From: Subtercola sp. PAMC28395
Lineage (GTDB): Bacteria > Actinomycetota > Actinomycetes > Actinomycetales > Microbacteriaceae
Length of the DNA stretch: 64,000 nt
Direction: 5' to 3'
NCBI RefSeq assembly: GCF_018889995.1
Contig: NZ_CP076547.1
Coordinates: 744,001 to 808,000, forward strand
Shown: piece by piece, positions 25,646-33,358 of the stretch
Layout of the letters: each line of letters opens with the position of its first letter
Position numbering within the stretch: position 1 is the stretch's first letter
Program-made: the position numbers and the translations under genes
The notes under the pieces: model-generated
Databases searched by the model: none
What the model was told of the DNA's origin: nothing
What the model saw: only the letters and a program-made list of their open reading frames with translations

Positions 25646-25676
25646 AACGTCCCCAATCGGCTCCGTTTGGGACGTT
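25646..25676. terminator. Inverted repeat between convergent genes
   Basis: AACGTCCC (25646-25653) pairs with GGGACGTT (25669-25676) around a 15-nt loop, with further AA/TT pairing after one mismatch. It lies between the convergent glucosidase and small membrane protein genes and may stop transcription from both sides. No T-tract, so confidence is limited. Confidence 0.4.
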
Positions 25677-25721
25677 CCACCGTACCGGCGCAGCGCTGTG
25701 ACGGCGCGTCGACGCATCGGC

Positions 25722-25973
25722 TCAGGCGATCACGCTGTAGAACAGGCAGATGGCACCGAAGACCTGGAATACGAAGACGAGGGCGGGAGAAGCCGCGACG
25801 TCGATCGTCGTTGAGTAGAGCCAGATTGCGCAGAAGCCGACTACGGCGAGAAATCCCATCGCTATACCTGCGGCCTGCGGGTCGTCGAAGCGGCCGGGAT
25901 AGTAGCGAGAATCGAAGAGACGAGCCAGGCGTAATCGTGATCCCGCCAGTCGGGGGGCTGGCGGGGCACTCAC
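25722..25973 (-). CDS. Small membrane protein, 83 residues
   Basis: Two-helix membrane protein: a basic N-terminal cytosolic part (SRLRLARLFDSRYYPGRFDD), then helices AAGIAMGFLAVVGFCAIWLY and ALVFVFQVFGAICLFYSVI. Its ATG overlaps the stop of the universal stress protein gene by 4 nt (ATGA), so the two form an operon. No family recognised; coupling suggests a membrane partner for the stress protein (inference). Confidence 0.7.
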   Translation of the reverse strand: MSAPPAPRLAGSRLRLARLFDSRYYPGRFDDPQAAGIAMGFLAVVGFCAIWLYSTTIDVAASPALVFVFQVFGAICLFYSVIA

Positions 25974-26491
25974 GGTACGGCTACGAGGTCTGGCGCATGG
26001 ATCGGGACGGACACGACCCGCACCACCAGAACCGGGCAGTAGGCATACTCAGCGCACGTCGAGGCGACCGAACCCAGCGAGTGAGTCGTTCCCTGCCCGG
26101 CGACGTGACTGCCGACAACGAGCATCGATGCGCGACGGCTCTGCTGGATGAGAACGCTCGCTGTCGGCCCCTCAGCTGAGTAACCATGGAACCACACGGG
26201 CCTGCTCGTACCGAAGACGGCCGAGGCGCTGACGTCGACCCGATGCTTGGCCTCGTGTTCGGCAAGTGCGCGACTCTGCGCACCAAGGGCCAGACCGCCC
26301 ATCTTCGGCGCCTGCCAGACGGCAATCGCTTCGAGCGGCACTCCGAGGGTCCGTGCAAGTTGAGCTCCCTGTGCGAGAGCCTTCGTCCCAGCAGCAGATC
26401 CGTCAATGCCGACCAACACGCGCCCGGTGTTCTGACCGGCGCCGTTGTCACCCCCCACGGGAGCGACATTTCGTGACGAGAAATCATTCAT
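25970..26491 (-). CDS. Universal stress protein (UspA family)
   Basis: Single-domain Usp of 173 residues. After a disordered, Gly/Asn-rich N-terminus of ~22 residues come the strand VLVGIDGSAAGTKAL, the helix AQGAQLARTLGVPLEAIAVW and the C-terminal nucleotide loop VVGSHVAGQGTTHSLGSVAS, close to the G-2x-G-9x-G-S/T pattern of ATP-binding members, then CPVLVVR. Probably cytosolic and ATP-binding. First gene of a two-gene operon with a small membrane protein; the ~120-nt upstream region has no other gene. Confidence 0.9.
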   Translation of the reverse strand: MNDFSSRNVAPVGGDNGAGQNTGRVLVGIDGSAAGTKALAQGAQLARTLGVPLEAIAVWQAPKMGGLALGAQSRALAEHEAKHRVDVSASAVFGTSRPVWFHGYSAEGPTASVLIQQSRRASMLVVGSHVAGQGTTHSLGSVASTCAEYAYCPVLVVRVVSVPIHAPDLVAVP

Positions 26492-26613
26492 GGAGCAAGT
26501 GTGCGCGTTTGATCAAATCACTAAAGTGACTTTGGTCCCCCAGCGGATAAATGGCGCAATTTGCCGTGCATGGTCACGCTCTCACGCCAAGTCGCGTTCC
26601 CGGGACCCGATTC

Positions 26614-27462
26614 TCAGTACCCTGGCGCCAGAAGGCGCTGCAGCAGTGCGGCGATCACCTGGGCCGAGCGGTCGGCCGCGTCGTCGACGTGGGTGAGGAA
26701 GTCTGCGTTGGCGACGGGGCCGCAGAGGTCGGAGATACCACGCACCGAGAGAAAGGGCCGGTCGTGCACGAAGCTGGTCTGGGCGATGGCGACCGATTCC
26801 ATGTCGGTTGCCAGGGCGCCGGAGAACTGATCCCGGATGACCAGCGCACGTGGCTCGCTCACGAACGAGTAGCTCGACACGATGAGGCCAACGTGGATCG
26901 TCGACGGCACCGTTCCACGCGATGCCGTGCCCGAAGGCACCGAGCCCGTGGACAGCGTGCCCGAGTCTGCGGCGCCGAGCGGGGTCGTAACGGCCGGAAG
27001 GTTCGCGACGCTGAGGTCGGGCATCCATGAGCCGTCGGCCAGAGCATCGAGGTGTTCACTGCTCGCGGTGTAGAAGGGTGGCATGCCGGGTACCTGGCCG
27101 AGTTCGTAACCGAACGCTCGGGCGTCGGCGTCGATGTTGATGTATGTGCCGCCGATGACGACATCACCGACGGCCACGGATTCATCCACTCCACCAGCGG
27201 TTCCTGCGCTGATGACCATCGGCAGCGACGACGCCCGGTCTTGTGCAGTGGCCAGGATGGCAGCCGTCGCGGCACCCGCCGCGTTGACGAGACCGATGCC
27301 GCTTCGCACGAGCAGCACGGGCAGGCCCGCAAACGTTATCTCGCGGATCATCGCGTTGCCCACAGAGCGCGGTTCGCCGACAGCGGTGGCTCGCTCGATG
27401 AAGGGCGCGGCTTCGTCGTCCATCGCCACGATCACGATGGCTCGTGGAATGCCGGCGGTCAT
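26614..27462 (-). CDS. mtnN: 5'-Methylthioadenosine/S-adenosylhomocysteine nucleosidase
   Basis: MTAN (Pfs) of 282 residues. It hydrolyses S-adenosylhomocysteine to adenine and S-ribosylhomocysteine (the LuxS substrate) and methylthioadenosine to methylthioribose. Seen: [57 protein letters not shown] with the purine-base-contacting Met-Glu, and VRGISDLCG with the catalytic Asp. Unusual: about 30 extra residues, rich in Ser/Thr/Gly ([18 protein letters not shown]), before the strand HVGLIVSS; typical enzymes are ~230 residues. The ATG overlaps the luxS stop by 4 nt. Longer in-frame starts at 27555 fall inside luxS. Confidence 0.92.
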   Translation of the reverse strand: MTAGIPRAIVIVAMDDEAAPFIERATAVGEPRSVGNAMIREITFAGLPVLLVRSGIGLVNAAGAATAAILATAQDRASSLPMVISAGTAGGVDESVAVGDVVIGGTYINIDADARAFGYELGQVPGMPPFYTASSEHLDALADGSWMPDLSVANLPAVTTPLGAADSGTLSTGSVPSGTASRGTVPSTIHVGLIVSSYSFVSEPRALVIRDQFSGALATDMESVAIAQTSFVHDRPFLSVRGISDLCGPVANADFLTHVDDAADRSAQVIAALLQRLLAPGY

Positions 27463-27926
27463 GCTGAGACGGTGCTCCACGAATCGCGGCCGGCGACAAA
27501 AGCGGCGACAGCCGCCTGCGCGGCCACGAGCGAATGGTTCGCACCCCAGCCGCACTGCACCTCGTTGGCGGCAGGAACACTCGTCGCAGCGAGAATGTCC
27601 TCCATCGTCGTCGCGACGAGCGTCTCTACATCGTCGTAGGCCGGGTCGCCCTGCAGAATCAGGTAGAAACCGGTCTGGCAGCCCATCGGCGAGAAGTCGA
27701 TCACGGCGTCGGAATGGTTGCGGGACTTCTCGGCGAAGAGGTGCTCGATCGAGTGCACAGCAGGCATGTCGAGATGCGCCTTGTTCGGCTGGGTGAAGCG
27801 AATGTCGTACTTCGTGATCACATCGCCAGCCGGCAGGGTCTTGCGATCGGCAACACGGATGTACGGGGCAGACACGGAGCGGTGGTCGAGGTTGAACGAC
27901 TCTACGTTCATGCGGGGCTCATCCAT
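27459..27926 (-). CDS. luxS: S-ribosylhomocysteine lyase LuxS
   Basis: LuxS of 155 residues. It cleaves S-ribosylhomocysteine to homocysteine and DPD, the precursor of autoinducer-2. Metal-binding [16 protein letters not shown] with the HxxEH motif, catalytic Cys in [10 protein letters not shown], and the second metal-site Cys in [12 protein letters not shown] are all intact. The start at 27926 ([15 protein letters not shown]) is taken; an ATG five codons later is an alternative and neither has a good Shine-Dalgarno. Upstream partner of mtnN in a tight operon, so one transcript carries both recycling steps. Divergent from the OhrR-like gene. Confidence 0.95.
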   Translation of the reverse strand: MDEPRMNVESFNLDHRSVSAPYIRVADRKTLPAGDVITKYDIRFTQPNKAHLDMPAVHSIEHLFAEKSRNHSDAVIDFSPMGCQTGFYLILQGDPAYDDVETLVATTMEDILAATSVPAANEVQCGWGANHSLVAAQAAVAAFVAGRDSWSTVSA

Positions 27927-27988
27927 AGTCCGTCAATACTACGTTCACGAAAGCGATCAGACCCGGGCATCCCTCCCGAGCCTTTCAA

Positions 27989-27998
27989 TTGTGCACAA
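27989..27998. promoter_or_regulatory. Candidate OhrR operator between luxS and the MarR-type gene
   Basis: TTGTGCACAA is a perfect 10-bp palindrome within AATTGTGCACAACTT, 33 nt upstream of the OhrR-like start. Position and AT-flanked TTG/CAA arms suit a MarR/OhrR dimer controlling its own gene. The match to a defined consensus is only approximate. Confidence 0.4.
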
Positions 27999-28031
27999 CT
28001 TGATTGCCCGCAGTGTGATACCGTTGCCTGC

Positions 28032-28487
28032 ATGTCCACGGAAGTCGCGAACGCTGCCCTGCTGCTCGACGAGCAGATCTGCTTCGCGCTCTACAACGCC
28101 TCGCGGGCACTCACGGCCCGCTATCGTGAACTGCTCGAACCCCTCGGCGTGACCTACCCGCAGTACCTCGTGCTGCTCGTGCTCTGGCAGACCGACCGCG
28201 TCAGCATCGGCCAGCTGGGCGAGCGCCTGCACCTTGACTCCGGCACCCTCTCGCCCCTGGTCCGCAGGCTCGAGTCGGCCGGCCTGCTCACCCGCACGCG
28301 CATTCCCGAAGACGAACGCACCGTGCAGGTCTCCCTCACCGATGCAGGCATGGCCCTCCGCACGAAGGCGGCGCACATTCCCGAACAGATCTGCGCCGCT
28401 ACAGGCCTCGACCTGGCCGAGCTGAAGGCTCTGCAGGTACAGGTGGTGTCGGTCGCGGAGCACGTGCGAAGCGCGGCCCACGAATGA
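28032..28487 (+). CDS. ohrR: MarR-family organic-hydroperoxide sensor (OhrR-like)
   Basis: Winged-helix repressor of 151 residues. The redox Cys is in LLDEQICFALYNASRALT, with the family's Tyr in the same helix and a second Tyr in GVTYPQYLVLL. DNA-binding helices IGQLGERLHLDSGTLSPLVRRL and wing TRTRIPEDERTVQVSLT are clear. Oxidation of the Cys by organic peroxides would release DNA. The gene lies 88 nt upstream of an OsmC/Ohr-fold peroxidase on the same strand, the usual target. ATG at 28032; the candidate operator is just upstream. Confidence 0.9.
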   Translation: MSTEVANAALLLDEQICFALYNASRALTARYRELLEPLGVTYPQYLVLLVLWQTDRVSIGQLGERLHLDSGTLSPLVRRLESAGLLTRTRIPEDERTVQVSLTDAGMALRTKAAHIPEQICAATGLDLAELKALQVQVVSVAEHVRSAAHE

Positions 28488-28575
28488 GAAACCCGGCAGA
28501 GAACACCGACCGATCTACACGGACCGGCAACTGAAGCTTCATCCGTCCACTGAGAACCGAACGAGAAAAGAGAGA

Positions 28576-29019
28576 ATGATGCCCACACGTACCGCTCGCA
28601 CCGCATGGAACGGCAGCCTCGAAACCGGCGAAGGCCAGGTCGAGCTCAGCAGCTCGAAGCTCGGCACCTACGACGTGTCGTTCCCGAAGCGCGCCGCCGA
28701 CGACGCCAACGGATTCACCAGCCCGGAGGAGCTGCTCGCCGCGGCCCACTCCGCGTGCTACGCCATGCAGTTCTCTGCCGTGCTGGGAGCCGCCGGTGGA
28801 ACGATCGAAGCACTCGACGTCAAGGCAGATGTCTCGCTCGGCCCGGACCCGGCCGGTGGATTCCGCCTGACCGGCATTCACCTCACCGTTCGCGGCGAGG
28901 TCACCGGAATCGACAGTGCGACCTTCCTGGCAGCAGCGAACGACGCGAAGTCGGGCTGCCCGGTCAGCAAGGCCCTGACCGGCGTGGAGATCACGCTCGA
29001 CGCCGCGCTCGAGGAGTAG
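28576..29019 (+). CDS. OsmC/Ohr-family peroxiredoxin
   Basis: Thiol peroxidase of 147 residues that reduces organic hydroperoxides. The two catalytic cysteines are in LLAAAHSACYAMQFS and AKSGCPVSKAL, the spacing of the OsmC group; the Arg/Glu of the active site (FPKRAADDAN, SPEELLAAAHS) are present. Pattern fits OsmC rather than canonical Ohr. GAGAGA upstream of ATG 28576 is a weak ribosome-binding site; the next codon is also ATG. Likely regulated by the adjacent OhrR-like repressor. Confidence 0.9.
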   Translation: MMPTRTARTAWNGSLETGEGQVELSSSKLGTYDVSFPKRAADDANGFTSPEELLAAAHSACYAMQFSAVLGAAGGTIEALDVKADVSLGPDPAGGFRLTGIHLTVRGEVTGIDSATFLAAANDAKSGCPVSKALTGVEITLDAALEE

Positions 29020-29036
29020 AGCCTCCCCACGCGATC

Positions 29037-29113
29037 GCTGCACTCGAGCCCTTCGGCTCGGTGAGTCAGACCCGAGAGGGCAGACCCATCGGTTCGAAGG
29101 GCTCGAGTGCAGC
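29037..29113. repeat. 19-bp perfect inverted repeat spanning the end of the EamA gene
   Basis: Arms 29037-29055 (GCTGCACTCGAGCCCTTCG) and 29095-29113 are perfect reverse complements with a 39-nt loop. The left arm is in the gap after the peroxiredoxin gene; the right arm lies inside the C-terminal codons of the convergent EamA gene. Likely a bidirectional transcription-stopping structure or a sink for antisense pairing of the two convergent mRNAs. Confidence 0.7.
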
Positions 29114-30034
29114 ATCCAGCTCGCCGGCGGTACTCTTCTCCAGCCGCACGAACACGATTCCCGCAACAATGAGCGCGCCGCCGATGATCTGCGGTATAGA
29201 GAGCGTCTCGCCGAGCAGCAACCACGCAAAGACCGCAGCCGCCACGACCTCGAGTTGCCCGGCGAACGATGCGATCCGTGAGCCGAGAATCTCGCCGGCC
29301 GTGATTCCCGCCGCATACGCGATCGCCGTGCTGACAATGCCAACGAAGGCCAGGGGAACCCACCAGGGCGCGGTCGCCCCGAGGAACCCCACCTCGCCGA
29401 ACGTGGCCGTGAACGCCACAAGGCCGGTGGCGCCGATGATGCCCAGCAGCAGGCCGCCGAGCAGAAGACCGAACGCTGCGAGCGCGACGGGCGGCAGGCC
29501 ATCACTGGGCCGCGCCGCCACGACGTAGTAGATCGCACAGCCCACCATGGCTGCAAGCGCCAGCATGATGCCGATCGGGTCGAGGGCCACCGCTCCCCCC
29601 GGCGAGACGACGAGCACGATTCCGACGAGGGCCAGCACTGAGCCGATCAGAACCACGGCTTTCGGCAGTTTTCGCGAGCGCGCCCACACCACGACGACGA
29701 GGAGCAGCGGCGACAGATACTCGATCAGAACCGCCGTACCGACGGGAATCCGCTGGATGGCAGCGAAGTAGGCGAGTTGGGTTCCGGCGACCCCGATGAG
29801 GGCCATCAGCGTGACCCGCCAGCGGGCCCGCCACAGAGCGGCCCACGAGCCACGGAGCGACACGATCGCAAATGGCGCGAGCACAATCCCCCCGACCAGC
29901 GCCCGCACGGTCACCGCGGCCGCCGGGCTCCACCCTGCCTCGAGCACCGGTTTGATGAACGCCCCCGAGGTGCCGAAGGTGAGCGCCGCAACGACGGCGA
30001 TCGCAAGGCCAACGGTCATCGACGGGCGTTTCAT
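29066..30034 (-). CDS. EamA/DMT-family transporter
   Basis: Drug/metabolite transporter of 322 residues with ten predicted helices in two EamA repeats (first repeat from LAIAVVAALTFGTSGAF, second from IMLALAAMVGCAIYYVVAARP). Repeat-end motifs such as VGTAVLIEYLSPLLLVVVVW and LEVVAAAVFAWLLLGETLS are typical. ATG 30034 has AGGAG upstream and is chosen over 30049. Probably exports an amino acid or metabolite; the substrate is unknown. Divergent from a CGNR regulator that may control it. Confidence 0.88.
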   Translation of the reverse strand: MKRPSMTVGLAIAVVAALTFGTSGAFIKPVLEAGWSPAAAVTVRALVGGIVLAPFAIVSLRGSWAALWRARWRVTLMALIGVAGTQLAYFAAIQRIPVGTAVLIEYLSPLLLVVVVWARSRKLPKAVVLIGSVLALVGIVLVVSPGGAVALDPIGIMLALAAMVGCAIYYVVAARPSDGLPPVALAAFGLLLGGLLLGIIGATGLVAFTATFGEVGFLGATAPWWVPLAFVGIVSTAIAYAAGITAGEILGSRIASFAGQLEVVAAAVFAWLLLGETLSIPQIIGGALIVAGIVFVRLEKSTAGELDAALEPFEPMGLPSRV

Positions 30035-30105
30035 GGAGCTCCTGGGCACGGTAGTGGATTCTTCTTCAGCACTGACGCTAGTCTGGTGAGGAGTAAGGAG
30101 TCAAT

Positions 30106-30651
30106 TTGCATTTTGCCCCTGACACTGAAGAGACCCTCGAGTTCACCGTCGCACTCGCGAACACCGTCGCAACGGCGACCAAGAGCGGCACTGACGAACT
30201 CAGCACGCCCGCCCAACTGACCGACCTCCTCACCGCACACCGCTACTCCGGGCGCTTCGACCGCGACGAGAGCGAGCTCATGGCCGTGCGTCACGCCAGA
30301 GACAGGCTCAGGGGCATCTGGATGCTCGACCGCGACACTGCGGTGAACGAAGTCAATGCGATGCTCGCCGAATCCCGAGCGATGCCGTTCCTCGTGCGGC
30401 ACGACGACTTCGACTGGCACCTGCACGCGACCAGCCCCGAGGCGCCGCTCGAGGAACGGATCATGGCCGAGGTCGCCCTCGCCCTGGTCGACGTCATCCG
30501 CACCGATGAGTACGAACGCCTCCGGGCCTGCGGGGCCGACGATTGCGAGGGCCTGCTGGCAGACCTGTCACGCAACGGCTCGAAGCGATTCTGCAGCGTG
30601 CGCTGCGGCAACCGCATGAACATGGTCGCGTTCCGCGAGCGCCGCGGCTGA
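30106..30651 (+). CDS. CGNR zinc-finger/ABATE-domain regulator
   Basis: Protein of 181 residues. N-terminal stress-induced ABATE domain (EFTVALANTVA, STPAQLTDLL) and a C-terminal CGNR zinc finger: CGADDCEGLL...SKRFCSVRCGNRMNM, with four Cys and the family-defining CGNR. The start is TTG at 30106, decided by AAGGAG seven nt upstream. Typical members are single-gene transcriptional regulators divergent from a transporter, exactly the arrangement here with the EamA gene. DNA target not visible. Confidence 0.9.
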   Translation: MHFAPDTEETLEFTVALANTVATATKSGTDELSTPAQLTDLLTAHRYSGRFDRDESELMAVRHARDRLRGIWMLDRDTAVNEVNAMLAESRAMPFLVRHDDFDWHLHATSPEAPLEERIMAEVALALVDVIRTDEYERLRACGADDCEGLLADLSRNGSKRFCSVRCGNRMNMVAFRERRG

Positions 30652-30684
30652 GTTGCAGAACTGCGGAGCGGTGAAGCGACAGAC

Positions 30685-31080
30685 CTACTGCATGCCGCCG
30701 TATGCGGGCGGCGCGAAGATCGCCCAGAGCAGGGCGACATACGTCAGCACGAAGATCGTCGGCGTCACGAACTTGACCACATTCGCGTACCCCGCCGAGG
30801 CCACGATTCGCCGGCTCACGGCACTCGACGCGCCCAGCGCGATCAGGTCGTTCGAAATGGCCTGGGCTTCAGAAGCGGCAGAGAACTGGGCGAGAGCGCC
30901 GAGAATCCCCGTCGAAAGCAGAATGAGCGCTGCTGCGAGCCTGATGGGCGTGGGCTGGTGACCGAGCCCGGCCATCACGAGCCCGACACTGGCCGTCAGC
31001 AGAACGATCGGCCCCAGCTGCGACAGGATGATGTGAAGCCTCGTCGTCGCCCACATCTGGTGAAGTTCGTGTTCAGTCAT
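30685..31080 (-). CDS. Hypothetical membrane protein, 131 residues
   Basis: Polytopic protein with a soluble N-terminal segment (TEHELHQMWATTRLH) and three to four helices (LGPIVLLTASVGLVMAGLG, RLAAALILLSTGILGALAQF, VVKFVTPTIFVLTYVALLWAIFA read in parts). ATG 31080 is preferred over the upstream in-frame codon at 31164, whose product is Arg-rich. No family recognised. It is convergent with the CGNR gene and divergent from the SfLAP-type gene. Confidence 0.7.
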   Translation of the reverse strand: MTEHELHQMWATTRLHIILSQLGPIVLLTASVGLVMAGLGHQPTPIRLAAALILLSTGILGALAQFSAASEAQAISNDLIALGASSAVSRRIVASAGYANVVKFVTPTIFVLTYVALLWAIFAPPAYGGMQ

Positions 31081-31241
31081 GCGTACGCCTCTCTTGTGAG
31101 TACCTGATGCGACCCTATGCCACTGGCGGCGGGCACGCCGCACCATCACCCGAGACTGTCGCACTGGGCGATGGCGCGGTACAGTCGGGCATCAGCCCCC
31201 GGCGTCGGGATCAACGCTGGTGCTCGAATCGGGGCTTGACT

Positions 31242-31913
31242 GTGAATTCCGTAATCGGCGACATCCTTCCTCTGGCCTTCGGCATTGCCATCAGCCCGAT
31301 CCCCGTGATTGCTGCGATCCTGATGCTGCTCTCACCTCGCGCCAAGGGCACCAGTCTCGGGTTTCTCGCCGGCTGGATTCTCGGAATCGTCGTCACGACG
31401 ACGATCTTCACGCTGGTCTCGACCCTCCTCCCACCAGCAGGCAGCGACGGCTCGAAACCGATCAACGGCACCATCAAGATCGTGCTCGGCCTCGTTCTGC
31501 TGCTGCTGTCGATTCGCCAGTGGCGCAGTCGCCCGAAGGCGGGTGTCGAACCGGTTCTGCCGAAGTGGATGTCTGCGATCGCGACCATGACACCGGCGAA
31601 GGCACTAGGACTCGGCTTTCTGTTGTCGGCTGTGAATCCGAAGAACCTCCTGATGGCGATCACGGCCGGGCTCGCCATCGGTGGTTCGTCGCTCTCTGGC
31701 GGCCAGAGCGCCCTCGCCATCGCTGTCTTCACCGTCATCGCTGCCCTGACGGTCGCCATCCCCGTCATCGCGTATTTGGCGGCTTCCGAGAAGATGGCAG
31801 GGCCTCTCGAGTCGCTCCGCGACTGGTTGGTGCACAACAACGCGGCGGTCATGAGCGTGCTCCTGCTGGTGATCGGGGTGGTGGTCATCGGCAAGGGCCT
31901 GGCGAACTTCTGA
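31242..31913 (+). CDS. GAP/SfLAP-family membrane protein
   Basis: Six-helix membrane protein of 223 residues resembling the Sap/GAP family (sulfolipid-1-addressing protein) of actinobacteria. It begins NSVIGDILPLAFGIAISPIPVIAAILML (read in parts), with AKGTSLGFLAGWILGI, LGFLLSAVNPKNLLMAITAG and a final helix VMSVLLLVIGVVVIGKGLA. Members help export glycolipids or peptidolipids; the substrate is unknown here. GTG 31242 matches the family N-terminus; longer in-frame starts are rejected for lack of coding character. Confidence 0.82.
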   Translation: MNSVIGDILPLAFGIAISPIPVIAAILMLLSPRAKGTSLGFLAGWILGIVVTTTIFTLVSTLLPPAGSDGSKPINGTIKIVLGLVLLLLSIRQWRSRPKAGVEPVLPKWMSAIATMTPAKALGLGFLLSAVNPKNLLMAITAGLAIGGSSLSGGQSALAIAVFTVIAALTVAIPVIAYLAASEKMAGPLESLRDWLVHNNAAVMSVLLLVIGVVVIGKGLANF

Positions 31914-31996
31914 CCCCGAGCTGGGCGAAGGGCGACTTCGACGCCGACCCAACGCGTAGTCTGAGCCTTCACGACGTGTGAAACGAAGGGATGCCC

Positions 31997-32344
31997 TTGA
32001 ACAGCGAACTCCAGCGCCATTTCGTCGCCGCCGCAGAACAACTGCACTTCGCCCACGCCGCGCGCTCAGAGGGTGTCTCGCGCGCCACACTCGTCGCCTC
32101 GATCAAAGAGCTCGAGGCTGAACTCGGCTACCCGCTGTTCGACTACACGGCACCGACCACCACGCTCACAGCAGCGGGCGAGGCCCTCCTGGAGAAGGCA
32201 CAGATCGAACGGGCGAAGTCGGCAGCCAACGCCGCTGCGACAGTCGCGCCCCCCGGCGGGAAGGCGAAAGCGTCGAAGGGCAAGGGCAGGACACCTGCGG
32301 TCAAGGGCGCACCCCGGGTGGGCAAGCGCCGCCAGTCTCGCTGA
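31997..32344 (+). CDS. LysR-type DNA-binding domain protein without effector domain
   Basis: Protein of 115 residues. Residues ~1-65 are a LysR-like winged helix-turn-helix (NSELQRHFVAAAEQLHFAHA, VSRATLVASIKELEAELGYP, LFDYTAPTTTLTAAGEALL). The ~220-residue co-inducer domain is absent; instead a Lys/Ala/Gly-rich basic tail follows (AKASKGKGRTPAVKGAPRV). The TTG at 31997 is placed six nt after GAAGGG and gives the usual N-terminus; the ATG at 31991 directly abuts that site and is less likely. The tail resembles histone-like basic extensions and could strengthen nonspecific DNA binding (inference). Confidence 0.75.
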   Translation: MNSELQRHFVAAAEQLHFAHAARSEGVSRATLVASIKELEAELGYPLFDYTAPTTTLTAAGEALLEKAQIERAKSAANAAATVAPPGGKAKASKGKGRTPAVKGAPRVGKRRQSR

Positions 32345-32361
32345 CCAGGCGCCGGGGTCTC

Positions 32362-33204
32362 TCAGTCAGCCACTGCCATGAACGGCTGGTGACGATAGCC
32401 AGACTCGTCGAGAACGACCACCGTAGATTCGGGCACCTCGAGAAAGGCACCGGGGAGGTCGACCAGGGGTTCTGAGACCACGACCTGCGCCGAGACGCCG
32501 AAGTTCTGGAGCTGGGGGACGTCGGGGTACATCTGCCGGAGACTCGGGATGTCGGCGGAGTGGAACAGGGTTCGTGAACGCCCTTCGGACGAATACCGGA
32601 ACGCCCACAGGGTCGACCCGTCTGAAACGGCGATCGTGCCCTGCATGGCGAACCTCACCCCGTGGTCGTGGCCGACTGATTCGACCAGCTGCACCGCCTT
32701 CGTCATCGCTCCGACCGGGTCGTCATGCAGGCCGAACGTCAGAGCAAGGTGGAACAGGACTTCGGAGTCGGTCGTGCCGTGTACGTGCGAGTACAGCGAG
32801 GGGTCGATCGCGAAGGTGAGGTCTCGCTTGGTCTCGGAGAACCCGGCGAGCGCACCGTTGTGCATGAACAGCCAGTTCTCATAGCGGAACGGGTGGCAGT
32901 TGGTCTGCTGAATGGGCGGTCCAGCCGCCGCGCGAACATGGCTGAAGAAGAGCGGGCTCTCGATTGCCCGCGTGAGCTCGCGAAGGTTCTCGTCGTGCCA
33001 GGCCGGCTCGATGCTGTGGAACACAGCTGGAATGCTGCCTGCGACGGCACCCGTCGGGTACCACCCGAATCCGAAACCGTCTCCGTTCACCGTCTCGGCG
33101 CCGAGCGGTGAATTCAGCGACTGGGCGACGAGCGAATGCTGGGCATCCAGAACCAGTCTCGACGGGTGAAGCGGTTCCCCCCTATAGGCAAGCCAGCGGC
33201 ACAT
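32362..33204 (-). CDS. Class II glutamine amidotransferase
   Basis: Ntn-hydrolase of 280 residues. Cys2 after Met removal is the nucleophile (MCRWLAYRGEPL); NGDGFGFGWYP, FSHVRAAAG, NCHPFRYENWLFMHNGALAGF and TTDSEVLF are the conserved glutaminase elements. The closest pattern is EgtC-like/YafJ-like amidotransferases that release ammonia or hydrolyse gamma-glutamyl amides. No ergothioneine genes are nearby, so the substrate is open. The start at 33204 is fixed by the required N-terminal Met-Cys. Confidence 0.92.
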   Translation of the reverse strand: MCRWLAYRGEPLHPSRLVLDAQHSLVAQSLNSPLGAETVNGDGFGFGWYPTGAVAGSIPAVFHSIEPAWHDENLRELTRAIESPLFFSHVRAAAGPPIQQTNCHPFRYENWLFMHNGALAGFSETKRDLTFAIDPSLYSHVHGTTDSEVLFHLALTFGLHDDPVGAMTKAVQLVESVGHDHGVRFAMQGTIAVSDGSTLWAFRYSSEGRSRTLFHSADIPSLRQMYPDVPQLQNFGVSAQVVVSEPLVDLPGAFLEVPESTVVVLDESGYRHQPFMAVAD

Positions 33205-33358
33205 CGGCGCAACTCCCTTCGCTTCTGGGCCGACTGCGCTGTCGACCCATTCCGAACCCCGCGAATGTGGCTCACACAGGGAGTTCGTGGGGCACACGCT
33301 ACTCCCACAGGCGCAGCAGCGACACCCGTTGCGGTCACTGCTGCTCGCGCTGGCTGCG

